Positions 51,342-59,748 of a DNA stretch of 64,000 bases are shown in pieces. Numbering within the stretch: position 1 is the first letter of the stretch; each line of letters starts with the position of its first letter. Made by a program: the position numbers and the translations under genes. This DNA comes from Sphingobacteriaceae bacterium GW460-11-11-14-LB5 (GTDB taxonomy: Bacteria; Bacteroidota; Bacteroidia; Sphingobacteriales; Sphingobacteriaceae). The DNA is taken from positions 3,224,001 through 3,288,000 of the forward strand of contig CP021237.1 in NCBI GenBank assembly GCA_002151545.1, in the 5' to 3' direction. Under the pieces are notes generated by a model. That model did no database searches and was not told the DNA's origin. It saw only the letters and a list, made by a program, of their open reading frames with translations.

Positions 51342-52346
51342 TTACTCCTCTTTCTTCTGAAACTTATAAAACAAATAGCCCAAAAAAGGTAAAATCAACA
51401 CACTGCCCAGTAAAAGAGCTAAACCCAAGCTATAAATTGTTTTTTCAGGTCCTACGGTTTCGAGAAGTGAAATGGCATCTCCGTTTTTTAAACGGATAAA
51501 ATTTGGAAAATGCGCATAACTAATGGCCAATAGAATCATAGTGACCTGAAAGCCAGCCAAAATACGCAATACCTTGGTTTTACCCCTAAGCAGTAAGTAC
51601 CATAACAAAATCAGCGATAAACTCGCCAGGATAATGGCTGATAAACCTACATTACTTTTAAAAACCCAGTCGATCAAAGGAATTCCATCCCTTTGGGCAG
51701 CCATAAAAACCATCGCGCCAAAAACTACCGCAGCTACATTCATAAATTCGGCTTTTTTAATGAAACGGCGTTTATCATGAACTTCTTTTGTTTCACCTAT
51801 CAGGTAAATCGCGGCAAGAAAACCACAAAGTGCAACCGTAAATAAGCCTACAGCGACAGAAAACCAATTCAGCCAGCCCGAAATATAGGCGGTATAGAAA
51901 TCAGTCGCCTGTGTGTTTATATGCCCCGAAATTAAGCTTCCGGCAATAATACCCAGAAAAAGTGCGGTAACAAAACTCGAATACCGGAATATGCGGTTAT
52001 AAAGCCAATGCATATCATCTTTGACTGCATCGTAATGACGGAATACAAAAGCAGTACCCCGCGCGATAATCCCGATGAGCATAATCGCCAACGGAATATG
52101 CAGATAAACCGACATGGTGGTATAAATATGTGGGAAACCCACAAAAAGAATCACAATGGCAATAATCAGCCACATGTGGTTGGCTTCCCAAACCGGACCA
52201 ATGGCATGGTACAAGGTTTTACGTGTTCTGCTCCTGTTTTTTGTAGAAGTAAACAGTTCGATAATCCCTGCACCAAAATCAGCCCCACCCAATAAAAAGT
52301 AGAGCAGAATGGCCATGCATAAAAATGTAATGACAACGTCTTTCAT
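51342..52346 (-). CDS. cydB: Cytochrome bd ubiquinol oxidase subunit II
   Basis: A 334-residue membrane subunit of the bd terminal oxidase. About eight or nine helices are visible. The N-terminus has 'LGGADFGAGIIELFT', the CydB signature, followed by 'AIGPVWEANHMWLIIAIVI' with the conserved W-E-x-N-H. It supports the heme-bearing CydA and gives O2 reduction at low oxygen without proton pumping. It lies 56 bases downstream of cydA on the same strand as one operon. Confidence 0.95.
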   Translation of the reverse strand: MKDVVITFLCMAILLYFLLGGADFGAGIIELFTSTKNRSRTRKTLYHAIGPVWEANHMWLIIAIVILFVGFPHIYTTMSVYLHIPLAIMLIGIIARGTAFVFRHYDAVKDDMHWLYNRIFRYSSFVTALFLGIIAGSLISGHINTQATDFYTAYISGWLNWFSVAVGLFTVALCGFLAAIYLIGETKEVHDKRRFIKKAEFMNVAAVVFGAMVFMAAQRDGIPLIDWVFKSNVGLSAIILASLSLILLWYLLLRGKTKVLRILAGFQVTMILLAISYAHFPNFIRLKNGDAISLLETVGPEKTIYSLGLALLLGSVLILPFLGYLFYKFQKKEE

Positions 52347-52402
52347 ATCTGAAAATGATTACACCGATGTTTTGATTTCACAGATCATAATTTCATCCGT
52401 GG

Positions 52403-53728
52403 TTAATGATTATTTTCTTCAGTTTTATTATACAGCACGGGCACCATTTTTATCTGCCGGTAAAGCAAGAATGTTACTATGATGCTTAACGAAACGTAAA
52501 TGGCCGAGAAGATATAAAAGGAGTAAGCAATACCAGGCATCGGTGTAACCGCATCCTTAGTACGCATAATGCCGTAAATAATCCAGGGCTGCCTCCCAAC
52601 CTCTGTAACTACCCAGCCTGCCTCTAAAGCGATATAACCAAGCGGAATGGCTATAACGAATAGCTTTAATAACCAACGTTTTTCGGTTAAAGGTTTCTTT
52701 TTAAATAAGATGAAGAAATAAGTTAAGGATACTAAGAGCAGCAGTGTACCAATCCCAACCATAATCTGAAAAGCATAATGGGTAATGGCCACCGGCGGAT
52801 GTTCGTTTTCAGGAATCTGATCCAGTCCCTTAACCTCAGCCTGGAAATCGCCATGGGCCAGAAAACTTAAAGCACCGGGGATTTCGATTGCACCTTTTAC
52901 CGTTTTATCTTTTTCATTCACAATGCCACCAATTAAGAGTGGAGCAGGTTTTTCAGTTTTATACAAAGCTTCCATCGCAGCGAGTTTAGCAGGCTGCCTT
53001 TTGGCTACATCTTTTGCCGAAATATCGCCACTTAAAGGCTGCAGCAAAGCACCAATACAGGCAAATATGGCCGCAATTTTAAAAGCTTTTAAGTGAAACG
53101 CTGCATTGCGGTCTCTCAGGATCATTAAAGCATGTACACCAGCCACAGCGAAGCCTGTAGCGGTAAATGCGGCTAAACACATGTGTAAAGCCTGACTAAA
53201 CCATGCTTTATTGAACATGGCCTGTATGGGATCGATATTAAGGTATTGCCCGTTTACAAAATCAAAACCCGCCGGACTGTTCATCCAGGCATTTGCAGCA
53301 ACCACCAATATTCCGGAAGCTAAACCACTTACGCCTACCACCATGCCGGTAAACCAATGAAACCATTTATTTAACTTATTCCAGCCGTACAAGAAAAAAC
53401 CAAGGGCTATGGCTTCGATAAAAAAGGCTGTTCCCTCAAGCGAAAAAGGCATACCAAATATGGGTCCTGCATGATCCATAAATTTTGGCCACAACAAACC
53501 AAGTTCGAAAGATAACATGGTGCCTGATACCGCTCCGGTAGCAAAAAATATGGCTACACCTTTACTCCAGGCTTTAGTGAGGTTTTTATACACCTCATCG
53601 TTTGTTTTAAGCCATTTATAATGCGAAACAGCCATAAAGAAAGGCATAACCATGCCAATACAGGAAAAAATGATGTGGAAGCCTAGTGATAAGGCCATCT
53701 GGGAACGGGCTGCGATAAAATCATCCAT
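52403..53728 (-). CDS. cydA: Cytochrome bd ubiquinol oxidase subunit I
   Basis: A 441-residue heme subunit of cytochrome bd. 'ARSQMALSLGFHIIFSCIGM' gives the heme b595 ligand His18. 'GAVSGTMLSFELGLLWPKFM' is the conserved glutamate-bearing helix, 'LHMCLAAFTATGFAVAGVHA' supplies a b558 ligand and 'GRQPWIIYGIMRT' is the CydA signature near the C-terminus. The quinol-binding Q loop is of the short type, consistent with the length. A TATATTTG box (complement of 53752-53759) precedes it. The upstream NDH-2 can supply quinol. Confidence 0.95.
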   Translation of the reverse strand: MDDFIAARSQMALSLGFHIIFSCIGMVMPFFMAVSHYKWLKTNDEVYKNLTKAWSKGVAIFFATGAVSGTMLSFELGLLWPKFMDHAGPIFGMPFSLEGTAFFIEAIALGFFLYGWNKLNKWFHWFTGMVVGVSGLASGILVVAANAWMNSPAGFDFVNGQYLNIDPIQAMFNKAWFSQALHMCLAAFTATGFAVAGVHALMILRDRNAAFHLKAFKIAAIFACIGALLQPLSGDISAKDVAKRQPAKLAAMEALYKTEKPAPLLIGGIVNEKDKTVKGAIEIPGALSFLAHGDFQAEVKGLDQIPENEHPPVAITHYAFQIMVGIGTLLLLVSLTYFFILFKKKPLTEKRWLLKLFVIAIPLGYIALEAGWVVTEVGRQPWIIYGIMRTKDAVTPMPGIAYSFYIFSAIYVSLSIIVTFLLYRQIKMVPVLYNKTEENNH

Positions 53729-53751
53729 GAGCTGTAGATTTTGAATTGTAA

Positions 53752-53759
53752 CAAATATA
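53752..53759 (-). promoter_or_regulatory. -7 box of cydAB
   Basis: The complement reads TATATTTG, an exact TAnnTTTG, 23 bases before the cydA ATG. The -33 position has no clear TTTG, so an activator may assist. Confidence 0.55.
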
Positions 53760-54156
53760 GTTGTTAAAGACTAAAGCCTACGGTAATTCAATGACGTTGA
53801 AAGGATTATTTTAAATATAGAACGTTTATAAATTGAAAAAAGATTTGGTTGTTCTTACATGAACACCAAATTCCAAGGTTGTCATCCTGAAGGATAATTT
53901 ATTTTATAACGAATGACAGGGTGGTAATGAATTATATATTGCATGGAATCGTCATTCCCAACTTGATTGGGAATGACGATCATTCTATTGGATTCTTTCA
54001 ATGGTATCTGAGTTGAAAGATTGTCCATGGAATTAATTCAGTCAAAAATTTATTAGCAAGAAAATTACTTTCCAATAAATTAGGGCACAATAATAATTAC
54101 CGCTTATAAGATTGCTTCGTCGGCTGAAAAAGCCTTCTCGCAATGACGAAAGTCTT
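53760..54156. other. Gene-free region between cydA and the MBL-fold gene
   Basis: About 400 bases with no gene. It holds a perfect hairpin ATCGTCATTCCCAA / TTGGGAATGACGAT (53948-53980, five-base loop) and half of a REP-B element (54108-54149: GATTGCTTCGTCGGCTG, then AAGCCTTCTCGCAATGACGA). Otherwise it is unremarkable AT-rich DNA. Confidence 0.65.
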
Positions 54157-55056
54157 CTAAACCCCTTTCAACTCATCATAAGCGGCACCTAAACTTCTTT
54201 GAATACCTTCACCCTTCCATTCTGATGCATTTGGAATGGTTGTCGCTTTTAAGATGTCTTCTTTGCTTTTGCCGGCTTTAATCTCTCCGCTTACAAAAGT
54301 TAAAAGGTTTTGAAGGTAATTTTGAAAAGCTTTAACATCTGCTTTGTTTCCGGTCACTTTTTCAGGATCTAAGCTATGCCCCCAGATAAATAAGGTATCG
54401 TTATCAAACTGGGCTAAAATTTTATCCAGTGCAGTAATCCAATTGCCGATGTGTGCGCCATTTTCTCTGTCGATATAAGGAAATTTACGATTGAACACCA
54501 AATCGCCTACATGTGCAATATTTGCGTGCTCAAAATGATAAACAGCATCGCCATTGGTATGACCAGAGCCATAATAGTAAGCTTTTATGTTTTCGTCTCC
54601 TACTTTTGCCGTCCATTTTGTCCCAAAAGTAGTATCGGGTAATAATTGTTTGTCTAAATTATTTGCTTTCTCTGCTCCTCTTTTCTGGTTCACCAGCGAG
54701 TTTTGATGCGCCACAACTTTTTCAGCCAAACCTTTAAATGAAATATTCCCGGCGGTATGATCGCCATGGTGGTGGGTATTAATCAGGTATTTGAAAGGTT
54801 TATCACCTAATTTCTTTAGTTCTTCGATCACGTGGGGTGCCGAAGTTGGAAATTGTGCATCTACCACCACAAATCCATTACTCGAATTTAACCACCCGAT
54901 TGTACCACCCTGCTCGGTAAATATACCTACATTATTGCGCAATGCTTTAAAGTTATAAGCGCGCAACAGTTCTTGCTGTGCAAAAACATCTGTTTTATAA
55001 ACTGACAGCAAGGCCATCGCCAATGCCGAATTTTTGATAAAATTTCTTCTTTCCAT
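54157..55056 (-). CDS. Exported MBL-fold metallo-hydrolase
   Basis: A 299-residue metallo-beta-lactamase-fold protein with an N-terminal signal ('MERRNFIKNSALAMALLSVY', twin-arginine-like R-R-N-F-I-K). The metal motif H-x-H-x-D-H is in 'YLINTHHHGDHTAGN', later ligands in 'GSGHTNGDAVYHF' and 'FIWGHSLDPEKV'. The pattern fits the SoxH/quinoprotein-relay-like subgroup more than true beta-lactamases. The substrate is unknown. It is downstream on the same strand from the small S-F-G/H-E/P-G protein gene, 80 bases away. Confidence 0.9.
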   Translation of the reverse strand: MERRNFIKNSALAMALLSVYKTDVFAQQELLRAYNFKALRNNVGIFTEQGGTIGWLNSSNGFVVVDAQFPTSAPHVIEELKKLGDKPFKYLINTHHHGDHTAGNISFKGLAEKVVAHQNSLVNQKRGAEKANNLDKQLLPDTTFGTKWTAKVGDENIKAYYYGSGHTNGDAVYHFEHANIAHVGDLVFNRKFPYIDRENGAHIGNWITALDKILAQFDNDTLFIWGHSLDPEKVTGNKADVKAFQNYLQNLLTFVSGEIKAGKSKEDILKATTIPNASEWKGEGIQRSLGAAYDELKGV

Positions 55057-55136
55057 TTTGGGATGTAGCTAAAAAACCACAGCAAATGCCGTGGTTTAAA
55101 TTTAATCATTTTGTTCGTAAATTATATTCCGGGCAA

Positions 55137-55340
55137 TTATATTCCCGAACCTGGTGTGGTGCCCGGCTCGTGCCCCGGACCAAACGAATTGTTTTTACGG
55201 TCTTTATCTTTATTAAACAAATTGGTTGACACTTTCGATGATTTGTTTTCATCTAATGTTCTATCCGCTTTAATATCTTCTGCTGTTTTATCAAGTAAAT
55301 CGTTTTCAACAACTTTACCTTTTTCTTTATTTGTTTCCAT
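55137..55340 (-). CDS. Small acidic/charged protein with S-F-G..H-E..G..P-G tail (A)
   Basis: A 67-residue protein I cannot assign. It is highly charged and likely disordered ('METNKEKGKVVENDLLDKTA', many Lys/Asp/Asn), with no signal peptide and a Gly/Pro-rich C-terminus 'NNSFGPGHEPGTTPGSGI'. The neighbour at 55685-55888 ends in a related tail ('FHSFGCIHELGKLPGAML'): eight of the last 18 positions are identical and both proteins stop right after the motif. Beyond the stop the bases encoding the end are partly duplicated (AATTATATTCC at 55118 and 55135). The shared tail makes coding likely. Function is unknown. Confidence 0.65.
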   Translation of the reverse strand: METNKEKGKVVENDLLDKTAEDIKADRTLDENKSSKVSTNLFNKDKDRKNNSFGPGHEPGTTPGSGI

Positions 55341-55684
55341 AGTATTGTAAATTGATGTATTAAAGAAACAAGTGAAAAATAAGATTGTTTTTCTTAGTTG
55401 TTTTGGGAATGGGATTATTGCTGACCAATTTCTGGTCTTAGCGTCTCGCTAAGACCTCAGGTCTATCAATTAATCTTGTTCTTTACGTTTCAGTAGAAAA
55501 AATAAAGTCTTAGCGAGACGCTAAGACCAGTGCGAGCAAAAATAAAGTCTTAGCGAGACGCTAAGACTAGGTGTATACAATCATATTGGTTGTTTGGTAA
55601 TCAACCAAAGTGTTTGCACAAAGAAGTATCTGCCTCTCCTCAGAAAAGCCACTTGTATAAATTAATTATGTTTATCTGTCGCAA
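55341..55684. other. Intergenic space between the two small S-F-G-tail genes
   Basis: About 340 bases with no gene, occupied mainly by the three 21-bp palindromes. The rest is AT-rich. The minus-strand leader of protein A should lie in the left part, but I see no exact TAnnTTTG box. Confidence 0.55.
55435..55567. repeat. Three copies of a 21-bp palindrome
   Basis: Arms GTCTTAGCG and CGCTAAGAC around a three-base centre occur at 55435-55455 (centre TCT), 55507-55527 and 55547-55567 (centre AGA). The last two sit in a 40-bp tandem unit that starts with AATAAA. All arms are perfect. They lie between the two small S-F-G-tail genes. Confidence 0.85.
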
Positions 55685-55888
55685 TTACAACATTGCTCCG
55701 GGAAGTTTTCCTAATTCATGAATGCAACCGAAAGAATGAAATCTTCTTTTATGGATTTTGTTGAAATGATTTGAAGATTCAAACGAAAATGGATTAAGGA
55801 TAAACTTGTAAATGTGTTTCCTTTCTTCATTTAATTTTTCTTCCTGCTTCGCGTTCTCTAGATTTTGATTTTTTTGGCTCTTTTCCAT
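55685..55888 (-). CDS. Small charged protein with S-F-G..H-E..G..P-G tail (B)
   Basis: A 67-residue protein, the same length as its neighbour A when started at ATG 55888 ('MEKSQKNQNLENAKQEEKLN'). The N-terminal half is Glu/Lys/Asn-rich, and the centre 'IYKFILNPFSFESSNHFNKI' is more aromatic. The tail 'FHSFGCIHELGKLPGAML' shares S-F-G, H-E, G and P-G with protein A at the same distances from the stop. It has one Cys, in the motif. The family is not recognised. A paralogue that has drifted is the simplest reading; a precursor-peptide role is possible but has no enzyme context here. Confidence 0.55.
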   Translation of the reverse strand: MEKSQKNQNLENAKQEEKLNEERKHIYKFILNPFSFESSNHFNKIHKRRFHSFGCIHELGKLPGAML

Positions 55889-56742
55889 GACGATATAGAT
55901 TGTTGAAAACATGGTTAGTTTTCAGGGTTAACAATTTTAATCAGAATGCCTTTCTAACTGCACAATGCATAAGTAAAAAAAGCTATTAAAAATTTGCTTA
56001 ACCTTATACCACGGGGAATTTGATAAGGTTTCGTTCTGGAACTACATTAAAATGGCGTGGATTGCCTTTATCTTAATTAAATATAAGTTTTATTTCTGAG
56101 TTTTGCAAGAGTTTTTTCTAGCTTAAATAGTGAGTAGCAGATGAATTCAAAATTGATTGTTTATTTTGGAAATCAGCCACAGTGCCATTAGGCTAATACC
56201 GTCCTGCTCTTCACTTTACTTCGCTACGCTCCATGTTCGTTCCGATCAGGTTTAGGTGGCACAGCCAGCATAACTATTTGGAGTTGTAAGGTGCAGAATA
56301 GATCAGGCGCCATACCATTAAACCCTCAATAGCAGCACTGGTTTCAGTTTGTAAACCTGATTGAAATGGAAAACCCGCAGCCCGATTTTCATCGGGCGAG
56401 GATTTGAAATGGAAAGCAGGACTAACCTTAAAATGAAATGCTGTCTTTGCTTTCCAAAAAAAATCGTGATTAAAATTTTTTCCTACAAAAAAGTTCCGAT
56501 TTTCATTGAGACTTTCCTATCGATTCAATTATGGTTATTGTTTTGGAAATCAAGCATAGTGATATTTAGGCAGGTACAATCCTGCTCTTCACTTTACTTC
56601 GTGTTCGTTCCGATCAGGTTTAGGTGGCACAGCCAGCATAACTATTTGAGGCTGCAAGGCGCAGAATAGAAAATCAGCAAAATTTTTATGCAAAAAAAAG
56701 TCCCAACTTTCATTGAGACTCTCCTATTTGGTTAATGATATT
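55889..56742. other. Repeat-rich gene-free region
   Basis: About 850 bases with no supported gene. It contains a diverged direct duplication of about 150 bp (56150-56310 and 56525-56675), two members of the ATCAGGTTTA family and AT-rich spacer. A + frame at 56361-56669 is composed of these repeats. Confidence 0.65.
56150..56675. repeat. Diverged direct duplication
   Basis: Blocks TCCTGCTCTTCACTTTACTT, GATCAGGTTTAGGTGGCACA and GCCAGCATAACTATTTG appear in the same order at 56205-56279 and 56570-56648, each preceded by a TTTTGGAAATCA block. The right copy lacks a short piece (CTACGCTCC). GATCAGGTTTA is at 56244-56254 and 56612-56622. Confidence 0.8.
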
Positions 56743-57891
56743 TTAAGCTAAAGCATTTTGCTTGACTACCATTTTAACTTTTTCGATTACGTAATCTAAC
56801 TCTTCTTTTGTCGTGTATTTGCTAAATGAGAAACGCACCGAAGGACGGTTCGGATCGGCATTGATACCATTTAACACATGCGAACCAATATTTGAACCGG
56901 AAGAGCATGCACTGCCGCCAGATGCACAGATACCATTGATATCTAAATTAAATAACAACATATCGGCCATATCCATCTCCGGAAACGATACATTCAATAC
57001 TGTATACAAACTTTTATCGGCCTCGGTTTCGCCATTAAAAGCAATTCCAGGGATTTCGGCGATTAATTGTGTTTTCAGATAATCTTTTAAGCCCTGAATA
57101 TAGGTCTGATGCTGATCCATTTCTGCATAAGCAATTTCTAAAGCCTTTGCCAAACCCACAATACCGTAAACATTTTCTGTACCACCGCGCATGTTGCGCT
57201 CCTGTGCACCTCCATAAATCATCGGTGGAATTTTAATGTTACTGTTTACATATAAAAAGCCTACGCCTTTAGGCCCGTGGAGTTTGTGTGCTGCGCAAAC
57301 AATAAAATGTGCTTTAAGGTCTCTTACATTGTGCGGATAATGCCCCATGGTTTGAACCGTATCGGCATGGTAAATGGCATTGTATTTCTCGCAGATATCC
57401 CCAACTTTAACCATATCAGTCAGTGTACCCAACTCGTTATTGGCATGCATTAATGAAACGAAAGTACGCTCATTGTTTTGAAGCAGTTCCTCTAAATGGT
57501 TATAATCGATATTCCCTTTTTCGTCGATATTAACGAAACTTAATTTATCGATTTCACCATTTTTAAGCATTGTATTTAAGGTATGCTCAACAGCATGGTG
57601 TTCTATTTTTGAAGTAATGGCATGTTTAATTCCATAGGCTGAAATTCCACAACGGATAGCTGTATTATCAGCCTCGGTACCTCCGGAAGTGAAAAATATT
57701 TCGGATGGAGATGCATTTAACAGACCAGAAACGGTTTTACGGGCTTTCTCTACAAGCGTTCTCACCTCACGACCAAGCGCATGAATGGCAGATGGATTAC
57801 CGAAATAGTTTTCCATCACGTTTGTCATTTCTGCGATTACTGCCGCATCTAAAGGCGTTGTGGCCGCATTATCTAAATAGACCCTTTTCAT
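56743..57891 (-). CDS. Cysteine desulfurase (NifS/IscS-like)
   Basis: A 382-residue PLP enzyme that takes sulfur from cysteine for Fe-S clusters or tRNA thiolation. 'MKRVYLDNAATTPLDAAV' is the family N-terminus, the PLP Lys is in 'FIVCAAHKLHGPKGVGFLYV' and the persulfide cysteine is in 'ICASGGSACSSGSNIGSHVL'. The loop length matches group I (NifS/IscS). No iscU or sufE gene is adjacent, so the acceptor pathway is open. The spacing to glmM (133 bases) suggests a separate transcript. Confidence 0.94.
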   Translation of the reverse strand: MKRVYLDNAATTPLDAAVIAEMTNVMENYFGNPSAIHALGREVRTLVEKARKTVSGLLNASPSEIFFTSGGTEADNTAIRCGISAYGIKHAITSKIEHHAVEHTLNTMLKNGEIDKLSFVNIDEKGNIDYNHLEELLQNNERTFVSLMHANNELGTLTDMVKVGDICEKYNAIYHADTVQTMGHYPHNVRDLKAHFIVCAAHKLHGPKGVGFLYVNSNIKIPPMIYGGAQERNMRGGTENVYGIVGLAKALEIAYAEMDQHQTYIQGLKDYLKTQLIAEIPGIAFNGETEADKSLYTVLNVSFPEMDMADMLLFNLDINGICASGGSACSSGSNIGSHVLNGINADPNRPSVRFSFSKYTTKEELDYVIEKVKMVVKQNALA

Positions 57892-58024
57892 TTCTACGAA
57901 TATTTAAAAGTTAGTGTGTTGCGGAAGCCTCATTTTTAAGCATAGCCTCCGTTTTAAATGGTAAGGGTTTAATCGTTTTATTAAACCCTTACCAATATGC
58001 TTCAACCTTAAAATCCTCTAGGGA

Positions 58025-59410
58025 TTAAAGGTGTAATATTTCTTTAATGTCAGAAATAATTTTGTTTGCCAAATTCTCGGCAATGGTTTCATTTTCTGCC
58101 TCACTGTAAATCCTGATGATTGGCTCAGTGTTCGAACGGCGCAAATGTACCCAAGTTTTATCAAATTCTATCTTCAAACCATCAATTGTACTGTATGGCT
58201 GGTTTTTATATTTCTCTTCTACTTGTTTCAACAAATTATCGATATCCATTTCTGGCGTAAGGGTAATCTTGTTTTTAGAAATATGGTATTGCGGATAACT
58301 GCTTCTCAATACTGAAATTGATTTACCAAATTTAGCTAAATGCGTTAAAAATAAGGCAATACCAACTAAAGCATCTCTGCCATAATGCGATTCAGGGTAG
58401 ATAATACCACCATTTCCTTCACCACCAATAATGGCGTTGGTCGCTTTCATTTTGTTTACTACATTCACCTCTCCAACTGCCGATGCATTATACTCAGCGC
58501 CTGCGCTTTCAGTTACATCGCGTAAAGCGCGTGTTGATGAAAGGTTTGAAACGGTATTTCCCGGCGTATTCTTCAATACATAATCGGCAACTGCCACCAA
58601 AGTATATTCTTCGCCAAACATGCTGCCATCTTCGTTTACAAAACATAAACGGTCAACATCCGGATCAACAACAATACCTAAATCGGCATTTTGTTTCTGA
58701 ACCTCTTTCGATATTTCAGTTAAATTTTCAGGAAGTGGTTCAGGATTGTGCGGAAAATGTCCGTCTGGTGTACAATATAATTCTACCACCTTACTTACGC
58801 CTAAAGCTTTTAATAAAGCAGGGATAAAAATACCACCTGTTGAATTTACACAGTCAATTACGACTTTAAAATCGGCTTTTTTAATCGCCTCAACATCAAC
58901 CAATGGTAATGCTAAAACTTTATCGATATGTTTTTGAAGATAGGTATCGTTTTTAATTACTTTACCTAATTTATCTACATCAGCAAAATCAAAATCAGCA
59001 CTTTCCGCCAAATCTAAAACTTCTTTTCCATCAGCATCGCTAATAAATTCTCCGCTGGCATTTAATAATTTTAAAGCATTCCACTGTTTTGGGTTATGGC
59101 TTGCGGTTAAAATGATACCACCACCTGCTTTTTCATCAGGTACGGCCACTTCTACAGTTGGCGTAGTAGATAAACCTAAATCGATTACCTCAATGCCCAG
59201 GCCTTGTAAAGTTCCGATAACCAGGTTATTCACCATCTCACCCGAGATACGGGCATCGCGACCTAAAACTATTCTTTTATTGCCTGTTTTTTGCACCACC
59301 CAGCTACCAAAAGCAGCGGTAAATTTCACAATATCAAATGGGGTTAAGCCGTCTCCAGCTCTTCCGCCAATGGTTCCTCGTATTCCAGAAATTGATTTTA
59401 TTAAAGTCAC
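58025..59410 (-). CDS. glmM: Phosphoglucosamine mutase
   Basis: A 461-residue alpha-phosphohexomutase converting glucosamine-6-P to glucosamine-1-P for peptidoglycan and lipopolysaccharide. The phosphoserine loop is 'GGIILTASHNPKQWNALKLL', the metal loop 'VVDPDVDRLCFV', the sugar loop 'IIGGEGNGGIIYP' and the phosphate loop 'HLRRSNTEPIIRIY'. The K-Q-W-N-A-L-K after the serine loop is typical of the Bacteroidota GlmM group; a phosphomannomutase role cannot be fully excluded. Confidence 0.9.
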   Translation of the reverse strand: MTLIKSISGIRGTIGGRAGDGLTPFDIVKFTAAFGSWVVQKTGNKRIVLGRDARISGEMVNNLVIGTLQGLGIEVIDLGLSTTPTVEVAVPDEKAGGGIILTASHNPKQWNALKLLNASGEFISDADGKEVLDLAESADFDFADVDKLGKVIKNDTYLQKHIDKVLALPLVDVEAIKKADFKVVIDCVNSTGGIFIPALLKALGVSKVVELYCTPDGHFPHNPEPLPENLTEISKEVQKQNADLGIVVDPDVDRLCFVNEDGSMFGEEYTLVAVADYVLKNTPGNTVSNLSSTRALRDVTESAGAEYNASAVGEVNVVNKMKATNAIIGGEGNGGIIYPESHYGRDALVGIALFLTHLAKFGKSISVLRSSYPQYHISKNKITLTPEMDIDNLLKQVEEKYKNQPYSTIDGLKIEFDKTWVHLRRSNTEPIIRIYSEAENETIAENLANKIISDIKEILHL

Positions 59411-59748
59411 TGTATATAATTTAATTGAGGCTCAAAAATAAGAAAAAAAACAAGATAGCTGCTATTTTGCCGAGCTTCTGCAAGTTAATTTACATTGTTT
59501 TTATATCTATTTATGCGATCAGTTTTATAGGATTGGCTGAAGCATTAAAAACAAACGTGTGTTTAATTGAAATGCTTAATCTGATTTTTATTACCAATTT
59601 TTTGCACGAATCATGGCTTCATTTTTCATACTATAAAAAATCGATTCATAATATTCTTGCAACTTTATTGCATAAAAACATATTCTAACTTTACTAGCGA
59701 TTGTAAAACCTTATATTTGCATCTTTTTAAGATACAAACGGCTTTTAT
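59411..59748. other. Divergent AT-rich region between glmM and the methyltransferase
   Basis: About 340 bases. TATATTTG at 59712-59719 is an exact -7 box for the rightward methyltransferase, 29 bases before its ATG, with a TTTA 18 bases upstream as a weak -33. A hydrophobic + frame at 59425-59688 lacks an ATG start and family support. Confidence 0.55.

Noticed and set aside
55507..55567. Possible two-repeat CRISPR
   Set aside because: Only two units 40 bp apart, with perfect palindromes and a third inverted copy; no cas genes and no further spacers.
56361..56669. 102-residue frame in the repeat island
   Set aside because: Composed of the duplicated intergenic repeat; the sister copy does not keep the frame.
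59425..59688. Hydrophobic 87-residue frame between glmM and the methyltransferase
   Set aside because: No ATG start, AT-driven Ile/Phe/Lys composition, no family.
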